Assembly (NCBI GenBank): GCA_006503475.1
Contig: RSEH01000162.1
Coordinates: forward strand, 46,235-110,234
Source: Stentor roeselii
Taxonomy: Eukaryota > Ciliophora > Heterotrichea > Heterotrichida > Stentoridae
Direction of reading: 5' to 3'
DNA: 64,000 bases
Under the pieces are notes generated by a model that saw nothing but the letters and a program-made list of their open reading frames with translations, did not search any database and was not told the origin of the DNA. Shown here one piece after another: positions 1 through 8,819 of this stretch. Each line of letters opens with the position of its first letter. The first letter of the stretch is position 1. A program made the position numbers and the translations under genes.

Positions 1-498
1 CATGCCTCCTAATATAAGAAAATAAGTAAAATTTCCATATTGAAAGAAAGTATGCGCGAAATTATATCGAGGAGTGAACTGTTGAAACCTTAAGTCATCC
101 TGAAAAATTTCCTTCCAGTTATCCTCCAAAACATCATACCTCCAAAAGTCATTATAAACCTGTTCTTTTCCGATGCCTCCAAAAATATAGATAAAGTTGT
201 TTGCTTCAAACATTCCATAAAAGCCTCTGTCTTTCGGATAAGACTTCGACTTTGAAGCTTGAGACGTGATAAAAGGAACTGATTTCTTGAAGTTAACAGA
301 AACTTTATGAATATTTGATTGAAAGCTGTCGCTAATCGAATTTCCTGAAAAGATGTAAAAGACAATATCAGTAAAGTTTCCAAAAGTCTTGATGGCAGAT
401 GCGCCATAAACAGGTTTAAACAGCAAAAAATCATCAGGAGGTATCACTTGCTGACCCTTCACAAGACCTACCAAGAAGATTCCAACAAAAATCAGCAT
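1..498 (-). CDS. Kelch-type repeat protein, secreted or membrane (5' part only)
   Basis: The reading frame opens at the ATG on the minus strand at 498 and runs without a stop for 166 codons off the left edge, so the 3' end is missing. The first ~15 residues (MLIFVGIFLVGLVKG) look like a signal peptide. A kelch-like blade follows around residues 105-130: the hydrophobic stretch FIYIFGGIG, then a YNDFWRYDV element and a Trp (DNWKEI). A second blade starts at the cut edge (TYFLILGG). Kelch repeats form beta-propellers used for protein or carbohydrate binding. The start lies 73 bp from the divergent eRF3 start. The product is probably extracellular or lumenal, but its partner cannot be named. Confidence 0.7.
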   Translation of the reverse strand, partial: MLIFVGIFLVGLVKGQQVIPPDDFLLFKPVYGASAIKTFGNFTDIVFYIFSGNSISDSFQSNIHKVSVNFKKSVPFITSQASKSKSYPKDRGFYGMFEANNFIYIFGGIGKEQVYNDFWRYDVLEDNWKEIFQDDLRFQQFTPRYNFAHTFFQYGNFTYFLILGGM

Positions 499-571
499 TT
501 ATGAGTACCCACCAATAATGAAACAACAAACCTATCCTATAATTTTACTGAAATAAGCCAAAGGTAAACCA

Positions 572-2206
572 ATGAAATCTCTTCTTATTAGCCTCCCATC
601 TTCAATAACTCCAAATATGAGCTCAAAAGACTCCACTCCTGAGAACTGGGAAGACGATGCTGAAGAAGTGACAGCAGAAGAAGCGAAGACCTGGGAAAAA
701 GAAACAGTTTACACATTTAAACCAGAAACCACTTCTTATTCCTTCGCCTCGGTCTCGTCTTCACTGCTCAACATGGAGGAGCAGGTCTCTCAGCACTATT
801 CAAATCAAAAAGACCAACACCCTTCAAAAGACCCTTCTCGAAAAAAAGAGCCTCGCGAGATCAAAGAGAAAAAAGAAGAAATCTTAGAAAAACTTGACAA
901 AAACCTCCTAATCACCAAATATCTCTCAGAAAATCCTTCTCTTTCTTTAAAAAAACCTTTAAATGTCGTACTTGTAGGTCATGTAGATGCAGGAAAATCA
1001 ACTCTTTGTGGAAATTTGATGCTTAAAACTGAAAGAATCGAGTCAAGAGTAGTCGAAATGTACGAGTCCGAAGCGAAGGAAAACGGAAGAGACTCTTGGT
1101 GGTTGGCTTACATCATGGACGTCATCGAGGAAGAACGTGAAAAAGGCATCACGATTGAAGTCGGGAAGGCTTTTTTAGAGACTAAAAACAAAGCTATCTG
1201 TCTTTTAGACGCCCCAGGCCACAGAAGCTTCGTCCCCAACATGGTCATGGCCGCGGCGCAAGCAGACATCGCGGCTTTGGTCGTTTCTGCCCGGCCTGGG
1301 GAGTTCGAGTCAGGGTTCAGCAAAGGAGGTCAGACCACTGAGCATATTTTGATTTGTCGAAGCATGGGAATTGATACCTTTGTAGTCCTTGTCAATAAAA
1401 TGGATACTGTTGACTGGAGTTTAGACCGCTTTGAACATATAAAAAATACACTTTCCTTATTTTTAGTGGAAACTTGTAAAATTGACCCTTCTCTGTTGTT
1501 CTGGATACCTGTCAGTGGCCTTGAAGGGCTGAATTTAATGGAAAAATATGGAAATTGGTACCAAGGACTAAGTTTTCTTGACTTGCTAGACTCGCTTATT
1601 ACTGGACCGGACTTGCAGGAAAGGCCTTTGCGAGTTCCAATCCTTGACAAAAGTAAAGAAAACGGCACTATTCTCATCGGAAAAGTGGAAACTGGAACGA
1701 TTTTAAAAGGAATGAAAGCCTGTCTTCAACCAGGTAACTTAGAAGTGGAAGTCGTCGATATCTTAGGCGCAGAAGACCTGAAAATCCCTTTCGCAGTCCC
1801 TGGAATGAACCTTCGTGTGAGGGTGAAAGGTGGAGAAGAGGCTACAAAAGGTCTAGTTTTATGTGATCCTTACGATTTTCCAAAGATTTCTGATATTTTC
1901 GTTGCAGATGTATGGATTATTGACCTCCCTTCACATAATCCTCTTTGCTTACCTGGTTATTCCTGCATGATTCACATCGGGGTGAACATGACCGAGTGCA
2001 CTATTGAAGAAGTTCTTTGGAAATTCGACCAGTTCAAAAAGAAAAAAGTGAAAACCGGGTTTTTAAGAAGTGGCGATAAAGGAACTTTAAAGATCAAACT
2101 AAGAGACCCTTGCTGCATCGCCCGGTTCGATGAAGTCAGGGCTTTGGGAAGATTCGCTTTGAGAGATGAGGACCTGACGGTAGGTCTGGGAAAGATCACT
2201 CATTGA
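572..2206 (+). CDS. eRF3: Eukaryotic release factor 3 (eRF3/Sup35) GTPase
   Basis: A 544-residue translational GTPase that delivers eRF1 to stop codons in the cytoplasmic ribosome. The first ~125 residues are a charged, low-complexity extension. The G domain has GHVDAGKST at 136-144, an eRF3-style switch region (EEEREKGITIEVG, about 186-198), DAPGH at 213-217 and NKMD at 275-278, followed by two EF-Tu-type beta-barrels. The combination VEVG-like switch, APGHRSFVPNM, and SAR.GEFE.GF..GGQT favours eRF3 over Hbs1 (usually APGHKDFIPNM) and over EF-1A. The end GRFALRDEDLTVGLGKI fits the family's final barrel. An in-frame Met at codon 16 (617) is an alternative start. The stop is TGA, showing that UGA terminates here. 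Hbs1 is the main alternative. Confidence 0.88.
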   Translation: MKSLLISLPSSITPNMSSKDSTPENWEDDAEEVTAEEAKTWEKETVYTFKPETTSYSFASVSSSLLNMEEQVSQHYSNQKDQHPSKDPSRKKEPREIKEKKEEILEKLDKNLLITKYLSENPSLSLKKPLNVVLVGHVDAGKSTLCGNLMLKTERIESRVVEMYESEAKENGRDSWWLAYIMDVIEEEREKGITIEVGKAFLETKNKAICLLDAPGHRSFVPNMVMAAAQADIAALVVSARPGEFESGFSKGGQTTEHILICRSMGIDTFVVLVNKMDTVDWSLDRFEHIKNTLSLFLVETCKIDPSLLFWIPVSGLEGLNLMEKYGNWYQGLSFLDLLDSLITGPDLQERPLRVPILDKSKENGTILIGKVETGTILKGMKACLQPGNLEVEVVDILGAEDLKIPFAVPGMNLRVRVKGGEEATKGLVLCDPYDFPKISDIFVADVWIIDLPSHNPLCLPGYSCMIHIGVNMTECTIEEVLWKFDQFKKKKVKTGFLRSGDKGTLKIKLRDPCCIARFDEVRALGRFALRDEDLTVGLGKITH

Positions 2207-2220
2207 GTTAATTACATAAG

Positions 2221-5178
2221 TTAAAGTAAAGGCAACTTTCCTGACTCTGACAATGTAAACTTATCTCGGATTGGAGTTTTTGACATCAGTCTCGGGTAGC
2301 CTTTGTTTTTCTTCAAAAAACCTCCTCGAGACACTTTTCTTAAACTTTCCATCGGCGAGACACTTGTCGAGTTCAGAGACCATTTATCAGTGTTATAAGA
2401 AATCATCGGCTCTGCCTTTTTTTTAGTCACTGAAATGCTTCGAGTTAACCTTTCAGGAAGTCGATGTTTGATAAATTTCAAGTTTTTAGCTACTTTGAAT
2501 AATATTTCTCGTGGTGAGTCTTTTTCAGAGATTTTTGACTTGAAGTTAAATGCAAGCTTTTCGAAGAATTTTAACATCAGCTTCTTCCAGTTGGCAAGGA
2601 CTGACTCTTGAGAAATTCTTAAAGGGGAAAGTTTTTTTATGTGCCCGGACTGACTCGTCATATAAGAAATGACTTTTGACTTCTCTGATTCGAACTTGTC
2701 AGTTCCCAGGTATCCTCGAAGGTAAATTGAAATCTTGTCGTTTTCACCTTCGACGATTCTTCTGTTTATCACTTCTTCCCATACTTTTTGGATGTCTTCA
2801 AATGTCATTTTCTTTAAACCTTGAAGTTGGGCTTGAAGAGAAAATTCTTTTTTGTAGTGCTCGGAAGCTAGTTCTAGGTCCTCGTCTTTTGCACGGGTTA
2901 AGGCTGGAGTTTGAGATATTCGTACTAGTTTTGAACTGGTTATTTTAGAGAAATTGGTTATGATGTTGGAAAAGTTCGGAACTGGAAGAGTTAGGTTGCT
3001 CTGTTTTGAGAGGTTTCTTGATGATAGTTCTGGGTTTAAGGAACTCCGGTGGCTGTCTTGAACTCTTTGGTCTTCTTGAATTAGCTTTGAGGGAGGGATT
3101 TCGTATTTTTCGTATTTTTCATTTGTTTCTTCAACAACTTCAGAAATTTCAGTTTTAAAAAGACTGTCTTCTTTTGGATTTCTCATTTTTGTGATGATCA
3201 GGTTGTCGGCGACGTTCGGATTGATAGGCTCTTTAGATTTCAAAGATTTATCCGACTTAGGATTTCTAATTTTATTCATAATCCCTCGAATCATAGAAGA
3301 ACTTGGAGCAGCGAATTCAAAAACTCCAGGTTCCTTATCAGTTTGCATGATTTTATCGATTTTTTTTATAACTTTCGACCTGCATGAGTCAATAATAAAA
3401 GTTTCAAGTTCTTCATGACTGACATTTTCAACAACTTTTGACTTTCCAGTCCTCGGCCGAATGATAGAGTTGATAGTTTCAAATATTTTCATATCCATCT
3501 GAGTTTCTCTTGTGTAAAACTCGACCAGAACCTGAGTTTCTTTATGTTCTTTCGTCAAATCTTCCAGCATATAAGAGCTTCCTTCAGTCCTAACATTAGA
3601 TTTCAACGACTTGGGTGAAACACTTGCCTTTGTGATATTTTTATTAGAAACAATTTTAACCTTCAACGGTTTTTCCTTAGAAGCGCCTTCAAAAATACTT
3701 GAATTTGACTTATGATGAGGTTCATTCAAAACATCTTCAATATATTTATCAGCGTCTTTGATTTCTTCATCAATGCTCATCATTGCCTTTCGCATTCTTT
3801 CAAGAGCTGACATCTTTGGAAGGTCTTTTGGAGTGGTAGCCTTGGGTGTTGAGGACTTGGGAGTCGTCGGCTTCGGGTTTTCTTTCCGGTTGGCTCCTTT
3901 GGACCTCGGGGGATTCACTGCGTGACTCACTGGGCGGATGTGCTTCAGGGCTTCAGTCTTGTCGATCTCGTCTAAATGGCTTTCGTTTATTAAACGACTT
4001 AACTTGATCTTCATGTTTTCGTCTTTCAGTGAATTCGACACTGAGACTAGTCCTTCTTTCAGGTCTTGGAATTTCTTGGAAACGGTCTCTACTGAGTATT
4101 TTTCTAAGATGTTGTCGATTTTAAATAAAGCTTCTAATTTTGTGCATTTTTGCTTTTCTAAAAGTCTTAAAGCTTTTGATTTCACTGCTTCTGGCATCTC
4201 TGAACGGTTGAATATAAATTCAAGACACCATGAAAGACTTGTGCAGTTTTCAATGAGGGTCATGTTTGTATTGACAAGTTCAGTGATTTTCTGGTTTAAA
4301 ATCGAAATCTTGCTATTTAGTCCACTGACAAGTTTTTCATCTTGAACTTTCCTTTTTTCTAAAATTTTCCTGACAGTAAACAAATTCTTAATTTTAGCAA
4401 CAGCAGTATTGAAGTCCTTCACCGGCATTTCACTTGTGGTATTAACTTCAAGAACCTTTTGCTCAGCCCAGAAAACTTCAGCCTCTTTACTCAACTTATC
4501 TTCAAAAGACATAGCAGCCTGATCAACAAGTATCCTAAAATGTTGCCAAGTTCTTTCAATTTCACATTCAAGAGCCTGTATTTTTTTCGCAGTTTTAAAC
4601 TTAACACCCAGAAGTCTCTGAAAATATCGACTTTCAACAGAATCCAGATGATTATAATATTTTTCCATTTCCACAGTTAACATTTTTTCAACTTCCAAGT
4701 GTTTAGTCCAGGTATCATCAGAAATTGCTTCAATTTCAAAGTTAGAGGTGCGACTTTTGCCTGCAATTTTTGATAAAAAGTTGACAAGATCCTCTGAATG
4801 GCTCAAAGACGTGTTAGACGGTTGGGGGACTGGCTCGACTGAATCGTTTAAAGACTCGACAAGGCCTTTGACTGAGTCAAGCTTTTCTTGAAGCATTGAA
4901 TAGTTCTCCATTTGTTGTTTGATGTCTTTGGCAAGGGTCAAAAGACGAGTCTGCCGCACTGGGTTTGTCTGGGTCTTTGAAAGGGAAGGACTTCGGATTG
5001 AAATCAGGCTTTCGGTTAGGATCGAGTCAAGCTTGTACATCGCTTTGATGATGATTTCTTGAACTCTTTTGTTGCGAAGCATCTTTTGAACCACTTGATT
5101 TGCTTCTGAAGAGTCTGATGCTTGGCTTGTGAAGAAAGAGACAAAAAATGATAACAGGTTTTTTGGAGTTGTTTCCAT
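2221..5178 (-). CDS. Large coiled-coil protein, unknown function
   Basis: A 985-residue protein with no family I recognise. The N-terminal third is helical and rich in Glu/Lys/Leu heptads, interpreted as coiled coil. Around residues 430-465 is a basic linker of repeated TTPKSSTPKATTPK-type units resembling disordered, phosphorylatable tails. The C-terminal region is basic and Ser-rich. Conserved enzymatic motifs and membrane segments are not visible. It converges with eRF3, with only 14 bp between the two stop codons, so the 3' ends of the transcripts probably overlap. A cytoskeletal or basal-body structural role would fit the composition but is inference only. Confidence 0.75.
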   Translation of the reverse strand: METTPKNLLSFFVSFFTSQASDSSEANQVVQKMLRNKRVQEIIIKAMYKLDSILTESLISIRSPSLSKTQTNPVRQTRLLTLAKDIKQQMENYSMLQEKLDSVKGLVESLNDSVEPVPQPSNTSLSHSEDLVNFLSKIAGKSRTSNFEIEAISDDTWTKHLEVEKMLTVEMEKYYNHLDSVESRYFQRLLGVKFKTAKKIQALECEIERTWQHFRILVDQAAMSFEDKLSKEAEVFWAEQKVLEVNTTSEMPVKDFNTAVAKIKNLFTVRKILEKRKVQDEKLVSGLNSKISILNQKITELVNTNMTLIENCTSLSWCLEFIFNRSEMPEAVKSKALRLLEKQKCTKLEALFKIDNILEKYSVETVSKKFQDLKEGLVSVSNSLKDENMKIKLSRLINESHLDEIDKTEALKHIRPVSHAVNPPRSKGANRKENPKPTTPKSSTPKATTPKDLPKMSALERMRKAMMSIDEEIKDADKYIEDVLNEPHHKSNSSIFEGASKEKPLKVKIVSNKNITKASVSPKSLKSNVRTEGSSYMLEDLTKEHKETQVLVEFYTRETQMDMKIFETINSIIRPRTGKSKVVENVSHEELETFIIDSCRSKVIKKIDKIMQTDKEPGVFEFAAPSSSMIRGIMNKIRNPKSDKSLKSKEPINPNVADNLIITKMRNPKEDSLFKTEISEVVEETNEKYEKYEIPPSKLIQEDQRVQDSHRSSLNPELSSRNLSKQSNLTLPVPNFSNIITNFSKITSSKLVRISQTPALTRAKDEDLELASEHYKKEFSLQAQLQGLKKMTFEDIQKVWEEVINRRIVEGENDKISIYLRGYLGTDKFESEKSKVISYMTSQSGHIKKLSPLRISQESVLANWKKLMLKFFEKLAFNFKSKISEKDSPREILFKVAKNLKFIKHRLPERLTRSISVTKKKAEPMISYNTDKWSLNSTSVSPMESLRKVSRGGFLKKNKGYPRLMSKTPIRDKFTLSESGKLPLL

Positions 5179-5684
5179 TGTTTGTTTGAATTTATGAAAT
5201 ATTCGCAGAGTGGATTAGGAAGATTCGATATTTAATCAGACATTTTGATTCGATTTTGATGAAATGGTGAAGTCTTCTTAGAGGTGGAGATGGGAAAGAT
5301 GAGTTGATTGAAGAGGATTGAAGGAAATATTTTAGGGTTTTTGTTATTTGGAATTGGAAATTAAATTTTCTGATGATAATAAAAAAATTTTTTTAGGTTG
5401 TGGGGAAATAGTTAGAGATGATTCAGGATGAAAGAAGTGCTGAAATTCTTTAAATTTCAGAAGTTTTTTAAATTTTTTATATTTTTAGTACTGACCAGAT
5501 CAAAATGTCTTCATTTTTTTCATAAGAATTTCTACAATCTTCACCTCTAAGATTCACTGATCCAAACCCATAAAGCTTTACTCATAATTTAAATTTTATC
5601 ATAAAAATACCCCTAAAGCAGGTTGTCGTTAAATTTCTAAAAACATATTCAAATGTCTACAAAATATGTTATAAAAATTTTAAG
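5179..5684. other. Divergent intergenic region, 506 bp
   Basis: Separates two divergently transcribed unknown genes. It is AT-rich, with T/G-rich sequence near the left gene and A/C-rich sequence near the right. The right-hand gene is preceded by TTATAAAAATTTTAAG just before its ATG. No open frame, RNA gene or repeat is visible. Confidence 0.5.
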
Positions 5685-6371
5685 ATGAACAGTGAAACCG
5701 AGTTCAACAATGATTTCAAGGAAATAAATATAAAATCAGTAAACTTTGATACAAGTTCAGCTGATAACGAGTCAATCAATTCAACTAAAGGAAATACCCA
5801 AGTAAGCCCCAGAATTGCTAAGCAATTGAATCGAGTACTAAGAAATTTCTTCAGACAATACAAGCCGAGAAAATCAGAAAAACAAGAAGAAGTCCGCCAC
5901 CCGACCCATAAAAATTTAAGAGTCTGTCTTCTGAGAGGACATAAAAGAATGATCCGGAACTGTATCTGCAAGAAAGACCCAAAGAAAAGAATGGACCTTT
6001 GTGAAGAAGAACAAAAAATCTGGAAAGAACTTTTTGAAAAGCATATCAACAGTTCTTACTCCAAATTCAAAAAACTTTCAAAAACTAAAAATGGGCCGAA
6101 ATCTGAAGGAAAGTGTCAAAGAAGTCAATTTGAAGACCCGAATGCTTTGTTAAAGAGTCATAATAAGAAGTACAGAGATGATTATTTCAGTGATCCTAAA
6201 GTGGAGTTGTCGTTTGAGTATTATATTGAATTTTTGTTTGCTTGCCTTAGCCCAAGTTCGTTATGTGATAAGTTTGATTTTAAATGTTGCGAGATTAATC
6301 ATGCAAATTACGAAGAATGTGTGAAAAAATGGACTGAACTGAAGAATATCCTCAAGGAAAACAAGGTTTAG
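5685..6371 (+). CDS. Hypothetical protein, 228 aa
   Basis: No recognised family. The N-terminal ~45 residues are acidic and polar and probably disordered. Residues 45-150 are strongly basic (Lys/Arg clusters, with a CICKK segment). The last ~50 residues are more hydrophobic and Cys-containing (SFEYYIEFLFACLSPSSLC, then FKCCEIN), suggesting a small folded C-terminal unit. The ATG at 5685 has an A-rich context typical of starts in this window. Gene status rests on an uninterrupted frame longer than chance in AT-rich DNA and on codon use like its neighbours. Confidence 0.65.
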   Translation: MNSETEFNNDFKEINIKSVNFDTSSADNESINSTKGNTQVSPRIAKQLNRVLRNFFRQYKPRKSEKQEEVRHPTHKNLRVCLLRGHKRMIRNCICKKDPKKRMDLCEEEQKIWKELFEKHINSSYSKFKKLSKTKNGPKSEGKCQRSQFEDPNALLKSHNKKYRDDYFSDPKVELSFEYYIEFLFACLSPSSLCDKFDFKCCEINHANYEECVKKWTELKNILKENKV

Positions 6372-6487
6372 TCCTAATAAAATTAACTTTTTGTATTAAA
6401 TCTAGAGTTGAAAATGGAGATTGAATCTTTTTGGTATTAGATTAAATAATGTGAGTTAATATTTAGAGAAAAAGTTAAGATGAAGTT

Positions 6488-6760
6488 TTAAATAATGAAA
6501 CATTTAATGCAAGATTCAGAGGTTTCTTTTGATGGAAGTTCTTTTTCAATTGGTTTTCTTTCGAACTTCGCTTTATACTTTTGAAACATTTCGCTGGTGT
6601 TACTCGCGCTGCTTCTTCGACTACTATAATCTTTCGTTTTAATAGAAGAGTCCAGCGTGTTTCCAAATTCAAACCCTTCCGGAATATTTTTGATCACATG
6701 GCGATTATAATGCACATAAATCCCTGAATTTTGAGAACTATTGAACGAGGTTCTATCCAT
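6488..6760 (-). CDS. Small hydrophilic protein with C-terminal CaaX-like box
   Basis: A 90-residue polar, basic protein of unknown family. It ends CIKCFII, so the last four residues (C-F-I-I) fit a CaaX prenylation box, with an additional Cys three residues upstream that could be palmitoylated. The middle is Ser/Arg-rich (SSRRSSASNTSEM), typical of a phosphorylated disordered segment. It lies 64 bp downstream of the stop of the next minus-strand gene. Gene status is likely but unproven because it is short. The prenylation reading is inference from the tail alone. Confidence 0.5.
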   Translation of the reverse strand: MDRTSFNSSQNSGIYVHYNRHVIKNIPEGFEFGNTLDSSIKTKDYSSRRSSASNTSEMFQKYKAKFERKPIEKELPSKETSESCIKCFII

Positions 6761-6824
6761 ACTTAAAATAATATAAAAGCCTTAAATCCAAAAATACCAA
6801 ATTAAACGTAAACCTTTCCAAACC

Positions 6825-8792
6825 CTACTTCTCAGTTCTTTTAATCATCATCTGATACTTCCTTAAAAACTGAGAATCATTTGCCGACTTCTTCTTAGAC
6901 TGCAGCATCATTTTCACTTTTTTCAAAAACTTTTCATCAGCCTTATAAGTCATGAAAGTTTCCCTTCGAAAAAATTGTTTATCTAAAGTTGGTGACTCAA
7001 GTTCTTCATAATCACAACTTTCTTCAGACTCTTCACAAAGATTTTTTTCTGACAACTGAATATTATTCAAAGCTTTTTCACTTGGTTCGAAGTAAAAAGT
7101 CGACACAAGACGAGTTGGCTCTTGAGAGGCGAGTTTTAAAGTTTCAAGACTGAAGTCAAAGCTTTTAGAGTTGATTTCTTTCACAGGTTCTGAAGTTTTA
7201 GAAATTTCTCGTTCATCCAGCAGTTTCCTCTTCCTGATATAATCAATTTCAGAAAGTCCAAGAATTTTCAGCATTCCTTCTTTGATTTCTTCGAAAGTTT
7301 TCCTGTATTTTAGTTACTTTTCAGCTTTTCCTGTCTGATGATTGTATTTTTCAATGGCTTTCAAGGCTTTTTCTCCTTCTTCCTCTGAAATGGCAGAGGT
7401 TTTGCATCTAATGCCAGACATGAGTAAAGATTTTTGATAGGACTGGAGCTTTAGTCCTTGTGACAGGTCCTGCCCGACGAATTGTTCATTTGACAAACGT
7501 TTTGACAGGTTTAAAAGTGCTGCTTTTAACATGGGTTTCGCGAAGATCTGCTGAAACTCGTCGAAAAACAAGACTTTTTTGTTGCCTACTTGAGAGACGA
7601 CTAGTGACTTGGACTCGTTTTTATCCTGAGCGATTTTCAACTCACAGAAAAAAGTTAAAACTGAGTCAATCACGACACTTCCAGTCATTTTTTCATCAAG
7701 TCTCTTCCACCACTTGTCAATCATTTCAAGATGTTCATTTATAGTCACTAGCTCTTCCTTTCTTCTAATAAAGCCAGTCGATGCAAAACCTGAGCTTTGT
7801 GAAGCTAGAAAACCTTTAGACCCTTCAAATTTTCCATTTTCTATTTTCACTTTTAACTCTCTGCAGGAATTATCAAGTTTTTCAAGAATTTTGTCAGTTT
7901 TCGGGTCATTTTTAAAAAGTTCTGTAAAATCCTTAACTCGGATTTTTAGTGATTTGAGGTCTTGACACTTATAAATGAGACAAAGTGTTTTACGGATCAC
8001 TGAAGGGTCACTTGCAAGTCCAAGAAAAACAAGTGACTCGACAAGTTTTTCACCGGGCATGACTCCTGTTTTTTCTGAGTCGATTTCTTCGAAAAAGTCG
8101 AGAATAAACTTGTAAAATTCAAGAGACTTTCGCCGGTTTTTCACATTTTTACATACCCAAGAGTTGACCCTGAACTGATGAAGTTTTTCTTTTGCTGTTG
8201 TTAGGTTTACAGGACGGTATTTAGAAATTTTCTCTTTTTTACCTTCGATAGAGGAGTTTTTGGAAAGGTTCATCAGGGAAAGGGCCAGAGTTGAAAGACG
8301 GTTTGGGTTTGATTGAGATTTGTATGAATTTCCTCCGAGTTCTTCTTCGACTTTTAACTTTTTCATTGTTCTTACTAGGTAGTGACTGTTTCTCATTTGA
8401 AGCTCGTGACGGATGTTTTCTTCGAATATGTTTATTGGGTTCTTGGATTTATTTGAATTTTTTTTGTTTGAGGCGTGCTCTGAACTTTCAGTTGTTTGTA
8501 GGACTTTTGATGGAGACTTTTTTAAGCTTGGAGCTGGACGCACTGATCGAGAAGTTTGGGATAAGATCCTCTTTTGTGTTTGAATAATCGGATTAGAAAA
8601 ATTGTAGCCTCCTTTCGAAGTAACTTTATAGTAATTACTTATTGAAAGATTCGATGTAATATTCAAAGACTTAGCTGACTTCTTGACTGAAACCGATCTA
8701 AAAGACTGATTAGCTGTGATTGGTAGTGAAATTAAAGGTTTTTCATCAGATAAATCAGGTAAAAAATACTTCAAAGACCCAATAGAGCTCAT
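6825..8792 (-). CDS. EF-hand-like, basic protein (one 15-nt intron)
   Basis: Two frames join into a 650-residue product once the intron 7303-7317 is removed (phase 2, rebuilding a Lys codon). The first ~200 residues are basic and low-complexity. Around residues 225-330 is a region resembling degenerate EF-hands: the loop IDSEKTGVMPGEKLVESL begins with Asp, has a central Gly and is flanked by amphipathic helices. A second similar unit (LDEKMTGSVVIDSVLTFF) lies near residue 370. The C-terminal part after the splice junction is acidic then basic and probably disordered. Proteins of this type in ciliates are often cortical or ciliary, but that is inference. Without the splice the product would stop at residue 492. 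Confidence 0.7.
7303..7317 (-). other. 15-nt spliceosomal intron
   Basis: The sense sequence is GTAACTAAAATACAG: GTAA 5' end, A at position 10 and CAG 3' end. It contains an in-frame TAA. Removing it joins two long frames in phase 2. It shares all fixed positions with the other introns in the window. Confidence 0.85.
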
Positions 8793-8819
8793 AATAATTC
8801 TAATTCAATAAAATACTAG

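Noticed and set aside
6825-6850. Additional intron at the end of the EF-hand-like gene (GTAGGGTTTGGAAAG)
   Set aside because: It lacks GTAA, a T/C before the final AG and any downstream frame needing it.
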